A DNA stretch of 64,000 nt from Bradyrhizobium jicamae (GCF_018130695.1 NZ_JAFCJX010000007.1:62001-126000); one strand, 5' to 3'. Counted from the first letter of the stretch, positions 1 to 10,827 are shown. The notes: generated from the sequence alone by a model not told the origin. Program-made: numbers and translations.

Positions 1-1
1 C

Positions 2-1357
2 GCCGGCTATGCCGCGGTGGTGCGCCTGGTGATGCTGGTGGTGCATCTCTTCCTCGTCGTGATCATCCTGCAGTGCCGCCGCCAGATCGCGTCCGCGATC
101 CGTGCGCCGTCGGATCGCACCGGCGCCGCGGCGCGGATCCGCAATCGCCTCGCCGGCGTTTGGCACTATTTTGCGATCGTGCTCGATCTCGCACTGTGGA
201 CGGTGTGGGCGCTCAATATCCGCAATGGCTATGCGCTGCTGCTGCAATATTTCGTCGGCACTATCGCGGTGCTGCTGATCACGCGTCTCGCCACCATGGT
301 GGTGCTGAGCCTGATCGACCGTGGCTTCAGGATCGCGCCCGATATCCTGCATCGCTTCCCCGGACTGGAGGCGCGCGCCAATCGCTATCTGCCGCTGCTG
401 CGCAAGATTGTCGCCTCCGTCATCGCCTTCATCGGCTTCGTCGCGCTGCTGGAGGTCTGGGGCGTCGATGCCATCGTCTGGTTCTATGGCGGCCAGATCG
501 GCAGCCGCCTGGTGTCGGCGGTGGTGACGATCGCGATTGCGGCGCTCGCGGCCGCCGCGATCTGGGAGATCAGCAACGCGCTGATGGACCGGCAGCTCAA
601 TATGCTGTCCCGCGAGGGGCATTACGCCCGCGCGGCACGCCTGCGTACCTTCCAGCCGATGCTGCGCACCGCGCTGCTCTGCGCCATCGTCACCGTGGTC
701 GGCCTCACCGCACTCAGCGAGATCGGCGTCAATGTCGCGCCGCTCTTGGCCGGTGCCGGCATCGTCGGCATCGCGATCGGCTTCGGCTCGCAGAAGCTGG
801 TGCAGGATCTCATCACCGGGCTGTTCCTGCTCCTGGAGAATACCGTGCAGGTCGGCGACAACGTCACGGTGTCCGGACTGTCGGGCACGGTCGAGAACGT
901 CTCGATCCGCACCATGCGGCTGCGTGCCGGCGATGGTTCGGTGCATGTGGTGCCGTTCAGCGCGGTGACCACCATCACCAATGCCAGCCGCGGCGCCGGC
1001 AATGCCGCCGTCAGCGTCAACATCGCCTACAGGGAGGACAGCGACCGTGCCGGCGAGATCCTCAAGGAGATCGTGGCCGAGATGCGCAAGGAGACCGAAT
1101 TCCGCTCCGCCATCCGCAGCGATCTCGAATTGTGGGGCGTCGACAAGGTCGACGGCGCCTCGGTCTCGATCGTCGGCCAGATCCGCTGCACGGATTCAGG
1201 CCGCTGGCCGGTGCAGCGCGAATTCAATCGCCGCATGAAGCGGCGCTTCCAGGAGCAGGGCATCGAGATCACCGCGCCGGGCCAAACCATCTTGATGGCC
1301 GTGCCCGCCAAGGCCGACGCTGAGCCGAACGCGATGCCGCGCCGCGCCGCGGGCTGA
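2..1357 (+). CDS. MscS-family mechanosensitive ion channel (5' end outside window)
   Basis: Inner-membrane mechanosensitive channel of the MscS family. About six hydrophobic helices are followed by the pore helix and beta domain signature: the Gly/Ala-rich LLAGAGIVGIAIGFGSQKLV stretch, then FLLLENTVQVGD and the VENVSIRTMRLR beta motif ending in a VPFS segment. The frame is open to the left edge. The first in-frame GTG is at 17, but the codons before it are also open and the visible part begins in a membrane helix, so the true start is probably upstream. The multi-helix N-terminus is that of the larger MscS relatives, not the three-helix E. coli MscS. It ends in a short basic tail. Confidence 0.88.
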   Translation, partial: AGYAAVVRLVMLVVHLFLVVIILQCRRQIASAIRAPSDRTGAAARIRNRLAGVWHYFAIVLDLALWTVWALNIRNGYALLLQYFVGTIAVLLITRLATMVVLSLIDRGFRIAPDILHRFPGLEARANRYLPLLRKIVASVIAFIGFVALLEVWGVDAIVWFYGGQIGSRLVSAVVTIAIAALAAAAIWEISNALMDRQLNMLSREGHYARAARLRTFQPMLRTALLCAIVTVVGLTALSEIGVNVAPLLAGAGIVGIAIGFGSQKLVQDLITGLFLLLENTVQVGDNVTVSGLSGTVENVSIRTMRLRAGDGSVHVVPFSAVTTITNASRGAGNAAVSVNIAYREDSDRAGEILKEIVAEMRKETEFRSAIRSDLELWGVDKVDGASVSIVGQIRCTDSGRWPVQREFNRRMKRRFQEQGIEITAPGQTILMAVPAKADAEPNAMPRRAAG

Positions 1358-1565
1358 TCGTATCGTCTCACCGTCGCGACATAGTCTCGCGACGGTGAGA
1401 CGCACGCCTCCTTCCTTCCGCGATCTTCCTGCTGCAACGGGCCGCAAAGCAGCCGCTTTCGCCGCCCATTTTTTGTGTGCGCCCCTGGCATGGCGCTTGC
1501 TGATCTCGTCAGCGAATGCGCGGCAAGACGCATCGCAACATGCAACCGAGGAAGGAAACGCAAAG

Positions 1566-2666
1566 ATGGAGCTTGGCTATTTCACGATGCCCTCGCATCC
1601 GCCGGAGTGCGGATTGAAGGAGGGCCACGACTGGGACCTGCAGACGCTGCGCTGGCTCGACGAGCTCGGCTACAAGGAAGCCTGGATCGGCGAGCATCAC
1701 ACCGCGCCCTGGGAGCCGCACCCGTCGCCGGATCTTTTGGTCGCGCAAGGGCTGCTGCAGACCAAGAATCTGCGCATCGGGCCCGGCGGCTTCCTGCTGC
1801 CCTATCACCACCCGGCCGAGCTCGCCAACCGCGTCGCGATGCTCGACCATCTCTCGGAGGGCCGGCTCAATTTCGGCGTCGCCGCGTCGGGCCTGCCGAG
1901 CGACTGGGCGATGTTCAACGTCGACGGCATGAGCGGCCAGAACCGCGACATGACCCGCGAGGCGCTGGAGATCATCCTGAAGCTCTGGACCGAGCCGGCG
2001 CCGTTCACCCACAAGGGCAAGTTCTGGACGGTGACCAAGCCGGACACGATGTTCGATTTCCTCAAGCCGCACATCAAGCCGCTGCAGGGGCCGCATCCGC
2101 CGATCGGCGTCGCGGGCCTGTCGAAGAACTCGGACACGCTGAAGCTCGCCGGCGAGCGCGGCTTCATCCCGATGAGCCTCAATCTCAACCCGGCCTATGT
2201 CGGCAGCCACTGGGAATCCGTCGAGATCGGTGCTGCCAAGACCGGCCGCAAGCCGAGCCGCGCCGACTGGCGGCTGGTGCGCGAGGTGTTCGTGGCCGAC
2301 ACCGACGAGGAGGCCTGGAAGCTGTCGACCGGCGACATGATGGGCCGGATGATGAGCGAGTACTTCCTGCCGCTGCTCGGGCATTTCGGCTTCAAGGATT
2401 ATCTGAAGCACCAGCCCGACGTATCAGACAGCGACGTCACCGTCGAATATTGCGCACGGCGGAACTGGATCGTCGGCTCGCCCAAGACCGTCACCGAGAA
2501 GATCGAGCAGATCTATCGGGAGGTCGGCGGCTTCGGCGTGTTGCTGGTGTTCGGCTTCGACTACAAGCACAAGCCGCAGGCCTGGCGGCACTCGCTGGAG
2601 CTGCTCAAGAACGAGGTGATGCCGAAGCTGAAGCATCTGGGCGCCGAGCTCGGCAAGGCTGCCTAG
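1566..2666 (+). CDS. LLM-class flavin-dependent monooxygenase
   Basis: A 366-residue luciferase-like (TIM-barrel) oxygenase that uses reduced FMN and O2. The N-terminus MELGYFTMPSHPP, the WIGEHH motif near residue 40 and the barrel pattern (RIGPGGFLLPYHHP, LDHLSEGRLNFGV) are those of bacterial luciferase/limonene-monooxygenase-like proteins. The ATG at 1566 is chosen because a purine-rich ribosome site (gaggaaggaaac) precedes it. The open frame upstream to 1395 shows no family similarity. The flavin reductase gene lies 126 bases downstream, so the two probably form a two-component monooxygenase. The substrate cannot be read from the sequence. Confidence 0.88.
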   Translation: MELGYFTMPSHPPECGLKEGHDWDLQTLRWLDELGYKEAWIGEHHTAPWEPHPSPDLLVAQGLLQTKNLRIGPGGFLLPYHHPAELANRVAMLDHLSEGRLNFGVAASGLPSDWAMFNVDGMSGQNRDMTREALEIILKLWTEPAPFTHKGKFWTVTKPDTMFDFLKPHIKPLQGPHPPIGVAGLSKNSDTLKLAGERGFIPMSLNLNPAYVGSHWESVEIGAAKTGRKPSRADWRLVREVFVADTDEEAWKLSTGDMMGRMMSEYFLPLLGHFGFKDYLKHQPDVSDSDVTVEYCARRNWIVGSPKTVTEKIEQIYREVGGFGVLLVFGFDYKHKPQAWRHSLELLKNEVMPKLKHLGAELGKAA

Positions 2667-2690
2667 TTCAAAGGCTGCCTAGTTCAAAGG
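2655..2690 (+). repeat. 16-bp tandem duplication across a stop codon
   Basis: Two exact head-to-tail copies of the 16-base unit AAGGCTGCCTAGTTCA (2655-2670, 2671-2686) and a partial third. The first copy contains the last codons and TAG stop of the luciferase-like gene, so the duplication added a second in-phase-looking tail behind the stop without changing the protein. Confidence 0.9.
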
Positions 2691-2792
2691 CGGCCTCGTT
2701 AACGCTGCATAGCTGAGGTCGGGGTGCGGGGCTTGCCCCGCACCCGCAACCCCCTATCTTCGAAAGAGGATTGGGGTTCAAGAGGTTGCGGC

Positions 2793-3347
2793 ATGTCGAT
2801 CGACAAGACGGATTTCAAGCAGGCGATGCGCCAATGCGCCGGCGCGGTCGCGCTGGTCACGGTCGGTCGGGAGCCGGGCAAGCGCACCGGGCTCACGGTG
2901 ACCTCGGCCTGCTCGCTGTCTGACGATCCGCCCTCCGTCCTGGTCTGCGTCAACCGTAATGCCAGCGCCCATGCCCGCATTCGCGAGGAGGGGCATTTCG
3001 TGGTCAATTTCCTCGGCGAGGAGCACGCGCTGCTCGCGCTCACCTTCAGCGGCCAGAAGGGTGTCAACGGCGACGATCGCTTCGGCTTCGGCAGCTGGAC
3101 GACGGGTGCCACTGGTGCCCCGGTGCTGGAAGATGCGGTCGCCGCTTTCGACTGCACCGTGATGCAGGAGATCGAGACCAAGACGCATTCGATCTTCCTC
3201 GGCGAAGTCCGCCACGTCCGCCAGGCCACCGCGACCGGCCCGCTGATCTATCTGCGCAGCGGCTTCCACGGCCTGCGCGACGTCAAGGAAACGGTCTCGC
3301 TCGGCGACATCGACGCACGGCGCGTCAGCTGGAACGAGTTTTCCTGA
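2793..3347 (+). CDS. flavin reductase family protein
   Basis: A 184-residue FMN-binding split-barrel flavin reductase (HpaC/NTA-monooxygenase component B type). It would supply reduced flavin to an oxygenase, most likely the luciferase-like enzyme immediately upstream. Family marks are the early GAVALVTV segment, TGLTVTSACSLSDDPPSVLVCVN (flavin-binding core), HFVVNFL and the C-terminal GLRDV segment. The start at 2793 (MSIDKTDF) gives normal family length. The open frame before it runs through a GC hairpin (about 2720-2745) and is not coding-like. No HTH or extra domain is present. Confidence 0.88.
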   Translation: MSIDKTDFKQAMRQCAGAVALVTVGREPGKRTGLTVTSACSLSDDPPSVLVCVNRNASAHARIREEGHFVVNFLGEEHALLALTFSGQKGVNGDDRFGFGSWTTGATGAPVLEDAVAAFDCTVMQEIETKTHSIFLGEVRHVRQATATGPLIYLRSGFHGLRDVKETVSLGDIDARRVSWNEFS

Positions 3348-3355
3348 CTTCTCCT

Positions 3356-3540
3356 AACCTCGCCCCGCTCTTCAGCGGGGAGAGGTCGAAATTCGTATGG
3401 CGAATTTCGGGTGAGGGGCATGGCACAAGCTAGCCGCAGGGACGGCCTCTCCGACTCGTTCAATTCCGATTGAGAGTATCATTTCAAGGATAGAGCCCCT
3501 CACCCTGACCCTCTCCCCGTAAGAACGGGGAGAGGGGAAA
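3356..3540. repeat. intergenic palindromic repeat, family R1
   Basis: Composite element with two GC-rich hairpins. The first has a CCCCGCTC...GCGGGGAGAGG stem, the second a CCTCTCCCCGT...ACGGGGAGAGG stem, and they are separated by the shared GGGTGAGGG/CCCCTCACCC arms. The same architecture recurs near 16.6, 23.5, 27.5, 31.1, 38.3 and 55.3 kb in this window, always between genes. Confidence 0.85.
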
Positions 3541-3593
3541 GCAAAAACAGCCCCGCTTGCCGCCGCGGGCCGCGCTTGTATAGTCCGCTCATC

Positions 3594-4073
3594 ATGGCTG
3601 TCAGCTCACCCGATCTGAAAGCGTTTCTGCTCGCCACGCCGTTCTTCGGTGGCCTGTCCGACGCCAGCCTCGAGACCCTCGTCTCCATGCTGGCCGAGCG
3701 CCGCTATGATGCCGGCGCCACCATCGTCGCCGAAGGCGATGAGGGGCGCTCGATGTTCGTCGTGCACACAGGCGAGCTGCTGGTGACCCGGCAGGGGCAT
3801 GAGGGCCGCGTCATCCGCATGACCACGCTTGGGCCAGGCGATTTCTTCGGCGAGATGACGCTGATCGAGATGCAGAACCGCTCCGCCACCGTCGTCGCGG
3901 AGAGCCCGACCGTGCTTTACGAGCTCACCGCGCGAAACCTCTACACCTTCTACAAGGCCGACATCCACGCCTATGTGCTTGTCATGCAGAACATCAACCG
4001 CGAGCTCTGCCGCCGCCTTCGCCGCGCTGATGGCCGCATTGCCGAGCTGCTTCGCGGCAGCGAGCACGAGTGA
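3594..4073 (+). CDS. stand-alone cyclic-nucleotide-binding domain protein
   Basis: A 159-residue protein that is almost entirely one cNMP-binding (Crp-type) domain. It opens with FFGGLSDASLETL, carries the jelly-roll strands and a phosphate-binding-cassette-like stretch (FGEMTLIEMQNRSATV, about residues 83-98), and ends in the long C-helix. There is no DNA-binding HTH, kinase or channel domain, so it probably acts by protein contact. The Arg and Ala-Thr of the cassette are intact, so nucleotide binding is plausible. The ATG at 3594 starts the domain. An in-frame ATG at 3576 would add only six residues. Confidence 0.82.
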   Translation: MAVSSPDLKAFLLATPFFGGLSDASLETLVSMLAERRYDAGATIVAEGDEGRSMFVVHTGELLVTRQGHEGRVIRMTTLGPGDFFGEMTLIEMQNRSATVVAESPTVLYELTARNLYTFYKADIHAYVLVMQNINRELCRRLRRADGRIAELLRGSEHE

Positions 4074-4445
4074 TGGTGCTTGATCCCATCTGAACTCGTC
4101 AGCGCAGCGCGACGTTGAGGTCGACCTGTCCGCCATGGGTCACGCGCGGCTGGGAGCGCACGGTGGAATTGGTCGGCGGGGTCGCGAAGAAGACCAAGCA
4201 GGAGATCAACACGGTGTGGATCTACCCGCCGAAGGCCGAGCGCGCTGCTGCACTCGCCTCGGCCGATCCCGAGCGCGTGACCGACCTGTAGGCGCCACGC
4301 ATCGCAAGGGCCGAGCGCGAAAGCGACGCGGCCCGATCGCGACTGTCCCCATTACATGGGACAGACGCCTCCCGCAAACCTGTGCCAGACTGATCGGCAA
4401 TGGCTGCCTTCGGCCGAAGACAAAGGTTTGCTGGGAGGATGTGCA
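4074..4445. other. gap with a possible gene remnant
   Basis: No convincing complete gene. In one forward frame (about 4112-4291) the translation ends in a protein-like stretch (ERTVELVGGVAKKTKQEIN followed by TVWIYPPKAERAAALASADPERVTDL) with no good start. It could be the decayed tail of a lost gene. The rest shows the ribosome site of the following binding protein (GGGAGGATGTGCA). Confidence 0.35.
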
Positions 4446-5594
4446 ATGAAGCTGGCTTGGGCCGGATTGTCGATCGTCGCTTGTGTGATGCTCACGGCGG
4501 CGGATGCGCGCGCGGATATCAAGGTCGGCGTCGTGGTGTCGGCATCGGGACCGGGCTCGGCGCTCGGCCAGCCGCAGATGCGCGCGATCGCCGCGCTGCC
4601 GAAGGAGATCGGCGGCGAGAAGATCGTCTACATCGCGCTCGACGATGAATCCGATCCGACCAAGGGCACGCAGAACGCCCGCCGCCTGGTGATCCAGGAC
4701 GGCGTCGATATCCTGATCGGCTCCTCGCTGACGCCCGTGACCATGCCGATGCTCGACGTCGCCTTCGAATCCAGGACGCCGATCATCTCGCTCGCGGCCG
4801 CAACCGCGATTGTGCAGCCGATGGACGAGCGCCGGCGCTGGGCCTTCAAGGTGGTGCCGAACGACGATTTGATGGCCGGTGCGATCCTGAAATACATCGC
4901 CAAGTCCGGCGTCAAGACGCTCGGCTATATCGGCGTCTCCGACGGCTATGGCGAAGGCTACTACAAGGAAGTCTCCCGCCTGGCGCCGACGCTCGGCCTC
5001 ACCGTCACCACGCATGAGGTCTATGCCCGCGCCGACACCAGCGTCACCGGCCAGGCGTTGAAGGTGCTCGGCACCAATCCGCAAGCCGTGTTCATCGCCT
5101 CGGCCGGCACGCCCGCGGTGCTGCCGCAGGAGGCACTGCGCTCGCGCGGCTATGCCGGCACAATCTTCCAGACCCACGGCGTGGCGTCGGAAGAGTTCAT
5201 CAAGCTCGGCGGCGCCAATGTCGAAGGCGCGATCTTCACCGGCGAAGCCTTCACCATCGCGGAAGATCTTGCCGCCGACGATCCGTTCCGCAAGGTGCGC
5301 GAGGAACTGGTCTCGGCCTATGAGAAGGCCAATGGCGCCAAGCCGAACATCTTTGCCGCGCATCTGTGGGACTCGGTTGCGCTGTTCACGCGCGCTGTGC
5401 CGAACGCGCTGAAGGCGGCAAAGCCCGGGACCGCGGAATTCCGCGCCGCGCTGCGCGACGAGCTGGAGCGCGGCAAGGACGTCTATCTGAACAACGGCCT
5501 CTCCACCATGAGCCCGACCGACCACAACGGCTATGACGAGCGCTCCGCTTTCCTCATCAAGGTCGAGGGCGGCAGGTTCAGGCTGGTGAAGTAG
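4446..5594 (+). CDS. periplasmic ABC-transporter binding protein (Leu/Ile/Val-binding type)
   Basis: A 382-residue type-1 periplasmic binding protein of the amino-acid/amide (LivK) family. A signal peptide (MKLAWAGLSIVACVMLTAADARA) is followed by IKVGVVVSASGPGSALGQ and the typical ligand-domain motifs (DDESDPTKGTQNARRLV, GYIGVSDGYGEG). The ATG at 4446 has a strong GGGAGG site seven bases upstream. There is no permease or ATPase beside it, so it is an orphan binding protein that may feed a transporter elsewhere. The ligand is unknown. Confidence 0.87.
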   Translation: MKLAWAGLSIVACVMLTAADARADIKVGVVVSASGPGSALGQPQMRAIAALPKEIGGEKIVYIALDDESDPTKGTQNARRLVIQDGVDILIGSSLTPVTMPMLDVAFESRTPIISLAAATAIVQPMDERRRWAFKVVPNDDLMAGAILKYIAKSGVKTLGYIGVSDGYGEGYYKEVSRLAPTLGLTVTTHEVYARADTSVTGQALKVLGTNPQAVFIASAGTPAVLPQEALRSRGYAGTIFQTHGVASEEFIKLGGANVEGAIFTGEAFTIAEDLAADDPFRKVREELVSAYEKANGAKPNIFAAHLWDSVALFTRAVPNALKAAKPGTAEFRAALRDELERGKDVYLNNGLSTMSPTDHNGYDERSAFLIKVEGGRFRLVK

Positions 5595-5619
5595 GGAAGA
5601 TCGGCGCCTTGAGTTGAGC

Positions 5620-6567
5620 CTATCGGCTCATCGCGTCGAGGTCGCGCAACAGGCCTGCAGGACCGTCTGACGTATCGCCAGGGCGGCGTGTCAGGCGGCA
5701 CCACATGGTGACCCTGTGAAACAGGGTGTAGAGCCAGAGCGCTTGCTCAGGCTCCGGATGGTCGATCTCGCCATATCCGGCAAGCAGCGGCTCCCGGCTG
5801 GCGGGATCTTCATGCGTGCAACAGAACAGCGCCTTCGCCAGGTCGAACAGGGCGTCGGCAGCGCGGGCATTGCCGAAATCGATCAGGCCGGAGAGACGCA
5901 GGCTCCCGTTGCTGTCGTGTTCGGCCAGCACATTGCCCTGCTGCAAATCGTCATGGCACAGCACGGGTCCCATACTGTGCTGCAGCAGGTGAAGACGCGA
6001 CTGCAGTTTCGCCTCGAGGCGGCGCGTCAACGCCTCCTCTGCACCTTGATCGCGAAACTGCCGAAACGCCTGATCGAACGCTGCGCGCATATAGTCATCA
6101 TTGGTCGGTTTCGGCAGCCGGATGCCGTCGCCGACGATGTAGCCATAACCCGTCATGGGAATGGTGTGCAGACGCCGCAACAGGGCGCCCATCTGCCGAT
6201 AGGCGGCATCGATGTCGGGTGAGCCGATCAGGCTGCGAACCGTCACGCCCGGCAGCCACGTCGTGATCGCAAAGCGGAACGGGATCGCGGTTCTGGTCTC
6301 GTCAACCCGCAGCCAATCTGGAATCGGGATGCCGGCGAGATCGCCGATCCAGCCGGCAACCAGCGCTTCCTTCGCCACGATCCACGTGGGCTCATCGCCG
6401 TAGATCTTGAGGATCAGCGGATCGTGGCCGCGCGCGAAATCGATCCGGTAGACCTCATGCACGCCGCCATGCAGGCGCGTGAGCCCGATTGGGTCGCGCG
6501 CATCGTCGCGGTCGCGGACGATGGTCCTGATTTGCTCGAGCTCAAGGCCGACGTCTGGGCGTGCCAT
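5620..6567 (-). CDS. aminoglycoside-phosphotransferase-family kinase
   Basis: A 315-residue protein kinase-like small-molecule phosphotransferase (APH/choline-kinase fold). It has the nucleotide-loop region LTRLHGGVHEVYRID near residue 30, the catalytic loop LCHDDLQQGNVL (Brenner motif, H-x-D-x4-N) and the metal site LIDFGNA. The acceptor is not predictable; the family also covers homoserine, choline and antibiotic kinases, so this should not be read as resistance. It starts nine bases after the stop of the upstream cupin gene, so the two are likely co-transcribed. Confidence 0.8.
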   Translation of the reverse strand: MARPDVGLELEQIRTIVRDRDDARDPIGLTRLHGGVHEVYRIDFARGHDPLILKIYGDEPTWIVAKEALVAGWIGDLAGIPIPDWLRVDETRTAIPFRFAITTWLPGVTVRSLIGSPDIDAAYRQMGALLRRLHTIPMTGYGYIVGDGIRLPKPTNDDYMRAAFDQAFRQFRDQGAEEALTRRLEAKLQSRLHLLQHSMGPVLCHDDLQQGNVLAEHDSNGSLRLSGLIDFGNARAADALFDLAKALFCCTHEDPASREPLLAGYGEIDHPEPEQALWLYTLFHRVTMWCRLTRRPGDTSDGPAGLLRDLDAMSR

Positions 6568-6576
6568 GGCCTCGCC

Positions 6577-7320
6577 TCAGCCGCGCTGCCCGCCGATCGA
6601 GATGAAGGCCATCAGACAGGGCTCCGGCAACGGATTGCGCCAGCGATGGCGGGTGCCGTTTTGCACGATGCAGTCGCCCTGGCGCAAATGGACCTTCTGC
6701 CCATCGTCCAGCTCCAGCGTCATCTCGCCGCGCACCACGACCCCGTAGTCGATCGTGTCTGTCGTGTGCATGCCGGGCGCGCTGCGGTCGAAATGATCGC
6801 CCATGCGCGGCACCTTGTCCGACATCTCCTGCAGCGCGCTCTCGAAGGTCACGCCGGCCGGCGGCTTGTAGCCTTCGGGCCGCTTGGGCGGGTAGGAGAT
6901 CAGACGAAACATCGTGCCGCCGGGGCCGGGGAAGGCTTTCGTTCCCTGCAGCATCGGGTCGGGCTCCTGGCCAGTCAGCCGCGGCACGCCCTCCGTCATG
7001 TACAGCTCATAGAATGTCAGCCCCGGATTGGAGTCGATCTCGACCACCTTGCTCGTGACATCGAATGATTTGAACACCGACTTGCCGGCCTCATCGCGGC
7101 CGGTGAGGGCCCGTTTGGGCGGCGGCAGCTCGCTCGCGTCCTTTGCCTCCGCAGGCGACGACGTCGCGGCGAGGGCGCCGCCACCGATCAGCGCGGACAG
7201 GGCCTGCAGCAGATGTCGTCGATCGCCGCCTTCAAATCGTTCGGCGTCAGGGGATTTCGCCGTACGCCGCGGCCACCAGTGCCAACCGAGCCTGCCCATC
7301 TCCGCCCCCGCGATTTCCAT
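6577..7320 (-). CDS. cupin-domain protein with N-terminal export-like segment
   Basis: A 247-residue protein whose last 110 residues form a single cupin barrel (H-F-D-R-SAPGMHTTDTIDYGVVVRGEMTLELDDG, then LRQGDCIVQNGTRHRWRN, the two cupin metal motifs). Residues about 34-60 contain RRHLLQALSALIGGGALAA, which looks like a twin-arginine-type signal or membrane anchor, followed by SSPAEA. The start is uncertain; a second Met lies at residue 8. It is followed nine bases later by the phosphotransferase gene. Function is unknown beyond a probable metal-dependent cupin. Confidence 0.72.
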   Translation of the reverse strand: MEIAGAEMGRLGWHWWPRRTAKSPDAERFEGGDRRHLLQALSALIGGGALAATSSPAEAKDASELPPPKRALTGRDEAGKSVFKSFDVTSKVVEIDSNPGLTFYELYMTEGVPRLTGQEPDPMLQGTKAFPGPGGTMFRLISYPPKRPEGYKPPAGVTFESALQEMSDKVPRMGDHFDRSAPGMHTTDTIDYGVVVRGEMTLELDDGQKVHLRQGDCIVQNGTRHRWRNPLPEPCLMAFISIGGQRG

Positions 7321-7364
7321 TCCGTCGTTGCAATGAGACTTGGCGCTCGCATGCCGCCGCAGCG

Positions 7365-9224
<1,860 letters not shown>

Positions 9225-9592
9225 CCAGAGGCTCCACCCTGCCTTTTCGGCAAAGTCTCGCAGTAAAGGGCTGAATGTCAATCGGCCGGGAGGCCGCGGA
9301 ACCGGGCCCCCGACAGGCCGGTGAAGCCGGGCCGGAGGGGGTGGTCGTAGGAGACCGAGCGCGCCGGCAGGTGACGCCGATATGACGGAGGCGGACATCC
9401 GCTGCGCACGACTCCGTGACTGTATTAGCTGAGTCAAACACCTGATTTTGACATTCAATTTGGGAATTTCTGCAATGCAAGCCGCGACGATTGCGCGATC
9501 GCCCGCGGCTCCCAGATGCGAAAGCGTGAAGCTCTGCGCGGCTGGCGTGCGGAGCGCTCCCTTTCGGGGCTTTAAGAGCAGGATCGAAACTG
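9225..9592. other. intergenic region between divergent genes
   Basis: Separates the sigma-54 activator from the DUF3551 gene. The left part is very GC-rich with repeated CCGGGCC-type blocks; the right part (9440-9475) is AT-richer and may hold promoters for either gene. I see no exact -24/-12 or -35/-10 match and no coding-like frame. Confidence 0.4.
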
Positions 9593-9883
9593 ATGACATC
9601 CACTTCGAAGACACTCGTCGCCTCCGCGGCGACGCTGTTCACGCTTGCGCTTTTCTCGGTGACGGCACCGTCGGCGCAGGCTGCCGACTATTGCATCACC
9701 AACGGTGCACAGGCCGCGCATGGCTGCGGCTATCCGACCATGGAGACGTGTCAGGCCGCATCCTCCGGCATCGGCGGCATGTGCGCGGAGCGCGGCGGCT
9801 CCGGCTCCACCAGCGCCAATGACGCGTTCGCGCAGCAGAAGCCGGCACGCAGCGTGCGCGCGAAGAAGGAAGCCGTGCACTGA
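9593..9883 (+). CDS. DUF3551 small secreted protein
   Basis: A 96-residue protein with a signal peptide (about residues 1-30, ending SAQAAD) and a short Cys-containing mature part (YCITNGAQAAHGCGY, CQAASSGIGGMCAE). The pattern of Cys, Gly-Tyr/Phe and SGIGG.C is that of DUF3551, an expanded family of unknown function in Bradyrhizobium and relatives. The conserved part ends at about residue 66 and is followed by a Ser/Gly-rich linker and a basic tail. A GC hairpin (9899-9928) lies just downstream and may act as its terminator, though it lacks a clear T-run. Confidence 0.8.
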   Translation: MTSTSKTLVASAATLFTLALFSVTAPSAQAADYCITNGAQAAHGCGYPTMETCQAASSGIGGMCAERGGSGSTSANDAFAQQKPARSVRAKKEAVH

Positions 9884-9941
9884 CGTGCTGAGAAATATGC
9901 GGCCTCCAATCACAAGGTCGGAGGCCGCAACAAAATCACGA

Positions 9942-10066
9942 CGTCGTCCTGGCGAAAGCCAGGACCCATTACCCCAAATGCGAATGATTGCGCGACGCTG
10001 GGGCCACGATCCTTTTCAAAGCAGGACTCGGTGGTAATGGGTCCTGGCTTTCGCCAGGACGATGAT
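9942..10066. repeat. intergenic palindromic repeat, family R2
   Basis: Bounded by inverted arms GTCCTGGCGAAAGCCAGGAC at the left and its near-reverse form TCCTGGCTTTCGCCAGGAC at the right, each itself a small hairpin, with CCATTACC/GGTAATGG inside. Further copies are at 33.84-33.96 and 56.58-56.70 kb. Confidence 0.85.
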
Positions 10067-10093
10067 GAGAGAGCGAGAACGGAACGACGAGCG

Positions 10094-10618
10094 CTACTGT
10101 CCCCGTCCGCCGAACTGGCCGCTGGCGACGCGGGCGATGCGGTTGTCGGCGGCTTTGCGCCAGTCGCTATCCGATCTCTCATCCGCATCACGCGGCAGCG
10201 GCGGGGCATCGTCGGTGGCGTAGCCGCTCGGCCAGAACAGCAGGATCAGGCCCGTCCCGAAATTGACAAAGGCGCCGATCACGGTCCCCGTCGCCAGGCC
10301 GCCGAGCGACCAGGCCGGAACCTTGTGCGCGATCAGGCTGTCGATGATCTGGAAAGCGATCCAGCCCACCACGACGACCACCGGATCCCATCCGATGTCG
10401 CGAATCCGCATGCAGTTGAGCATGAACGTGCCCAGGATGAAGAGTCCGGCGATGACAAGCGCCGGCCCTGCCAACTGGTTGAACGACAGGGCCTTCTGAT
10501 AGGCATGGCCTATAATGCCGAAGCCCAGCACCATCAGCAGAAACCCGAACGCAAGCGAGGCAAGGAAGTACTGCAGCCGGCCGAGCCGGGCGTTGAAGCC
10601 GAAGATGAAACCCAACAT
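10094..10618 (-). CDS. DUF805-like membrane protein
   Basis: A 174-residue inner-membrane protein with four hydrophobic helices and the DUF805-like pattern: an N-terminal FGFNARLGRLQYFLA segment, then a mid-protein MRIRDIGWDP motif. It ends in IARVASGQFGGRGQ. A paralogue with the same layout and the same tail motif (IARVASGEFGGR) is encoded about 250 bases upstream on the same strand. Function is unknown. Confidence 0.75.
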   Translation of the reverse strand: MLGFIFGFNARLGRLQYFLASLAFGFLLMVLGFGIIGHAYQKALSFNQLAGPALVIAGLFILGTFMLNCMRIRDIGWDPVVVVVGWIAFQIIDSLIAHKVPAWSLGGLATGTVIGAFVNFGTGLILLFWPSGYATDDAPPLPRDADERSDSDWRKAADNRIARVASGQFGGRGQ

Positions 10619-10742
10619 GCGACGCTCCTCTTTTTCAAAAAGAGCATGGCGTGCCTATACTTTCCGGACCATGAAGTCGACGTCGCAACCTGTGCGCGTG
10701 GTTTCCGATCCCTTGAGTGGATGGATAAAGCTTGCCGCTAAA

Positions 10743-10822
10743 GCATGATCCGGAAAAGTGTGAAGCGGTTTTCCCTCGCGACAAACGCGGAACGCGTTTG
10801 CGCGGAGATCATGCTCAAACAA
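10743..10822. repeat. intergenic palindromic repeat, family R3 (long form)
   Basis: GCATGATCCGGAAAAGTGTG and GATCATGCTC arms flank a GCGGTTTTCC core. This copy has an extra internal AACGCGGAACGCGTTTGCGC segment compared with the copies at 48.98, 49.80 and 57.18 kb. Confidence 0.85.
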
Positions 10823-10827
10823 AGAGC

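Noticed and set aside
5620..6567. Aminoglycoside resistance determinant.
   Set aside because: Only the shared kinase-fold motifs are present; the family is broad and no resistance context is seen.
9225..9614. Upstream continuation of the sigma-54 activator frame.
   Set aside because: It is Pro/Arg-rich and unlike the family; MANLAAS at 9224 matches the usual start.
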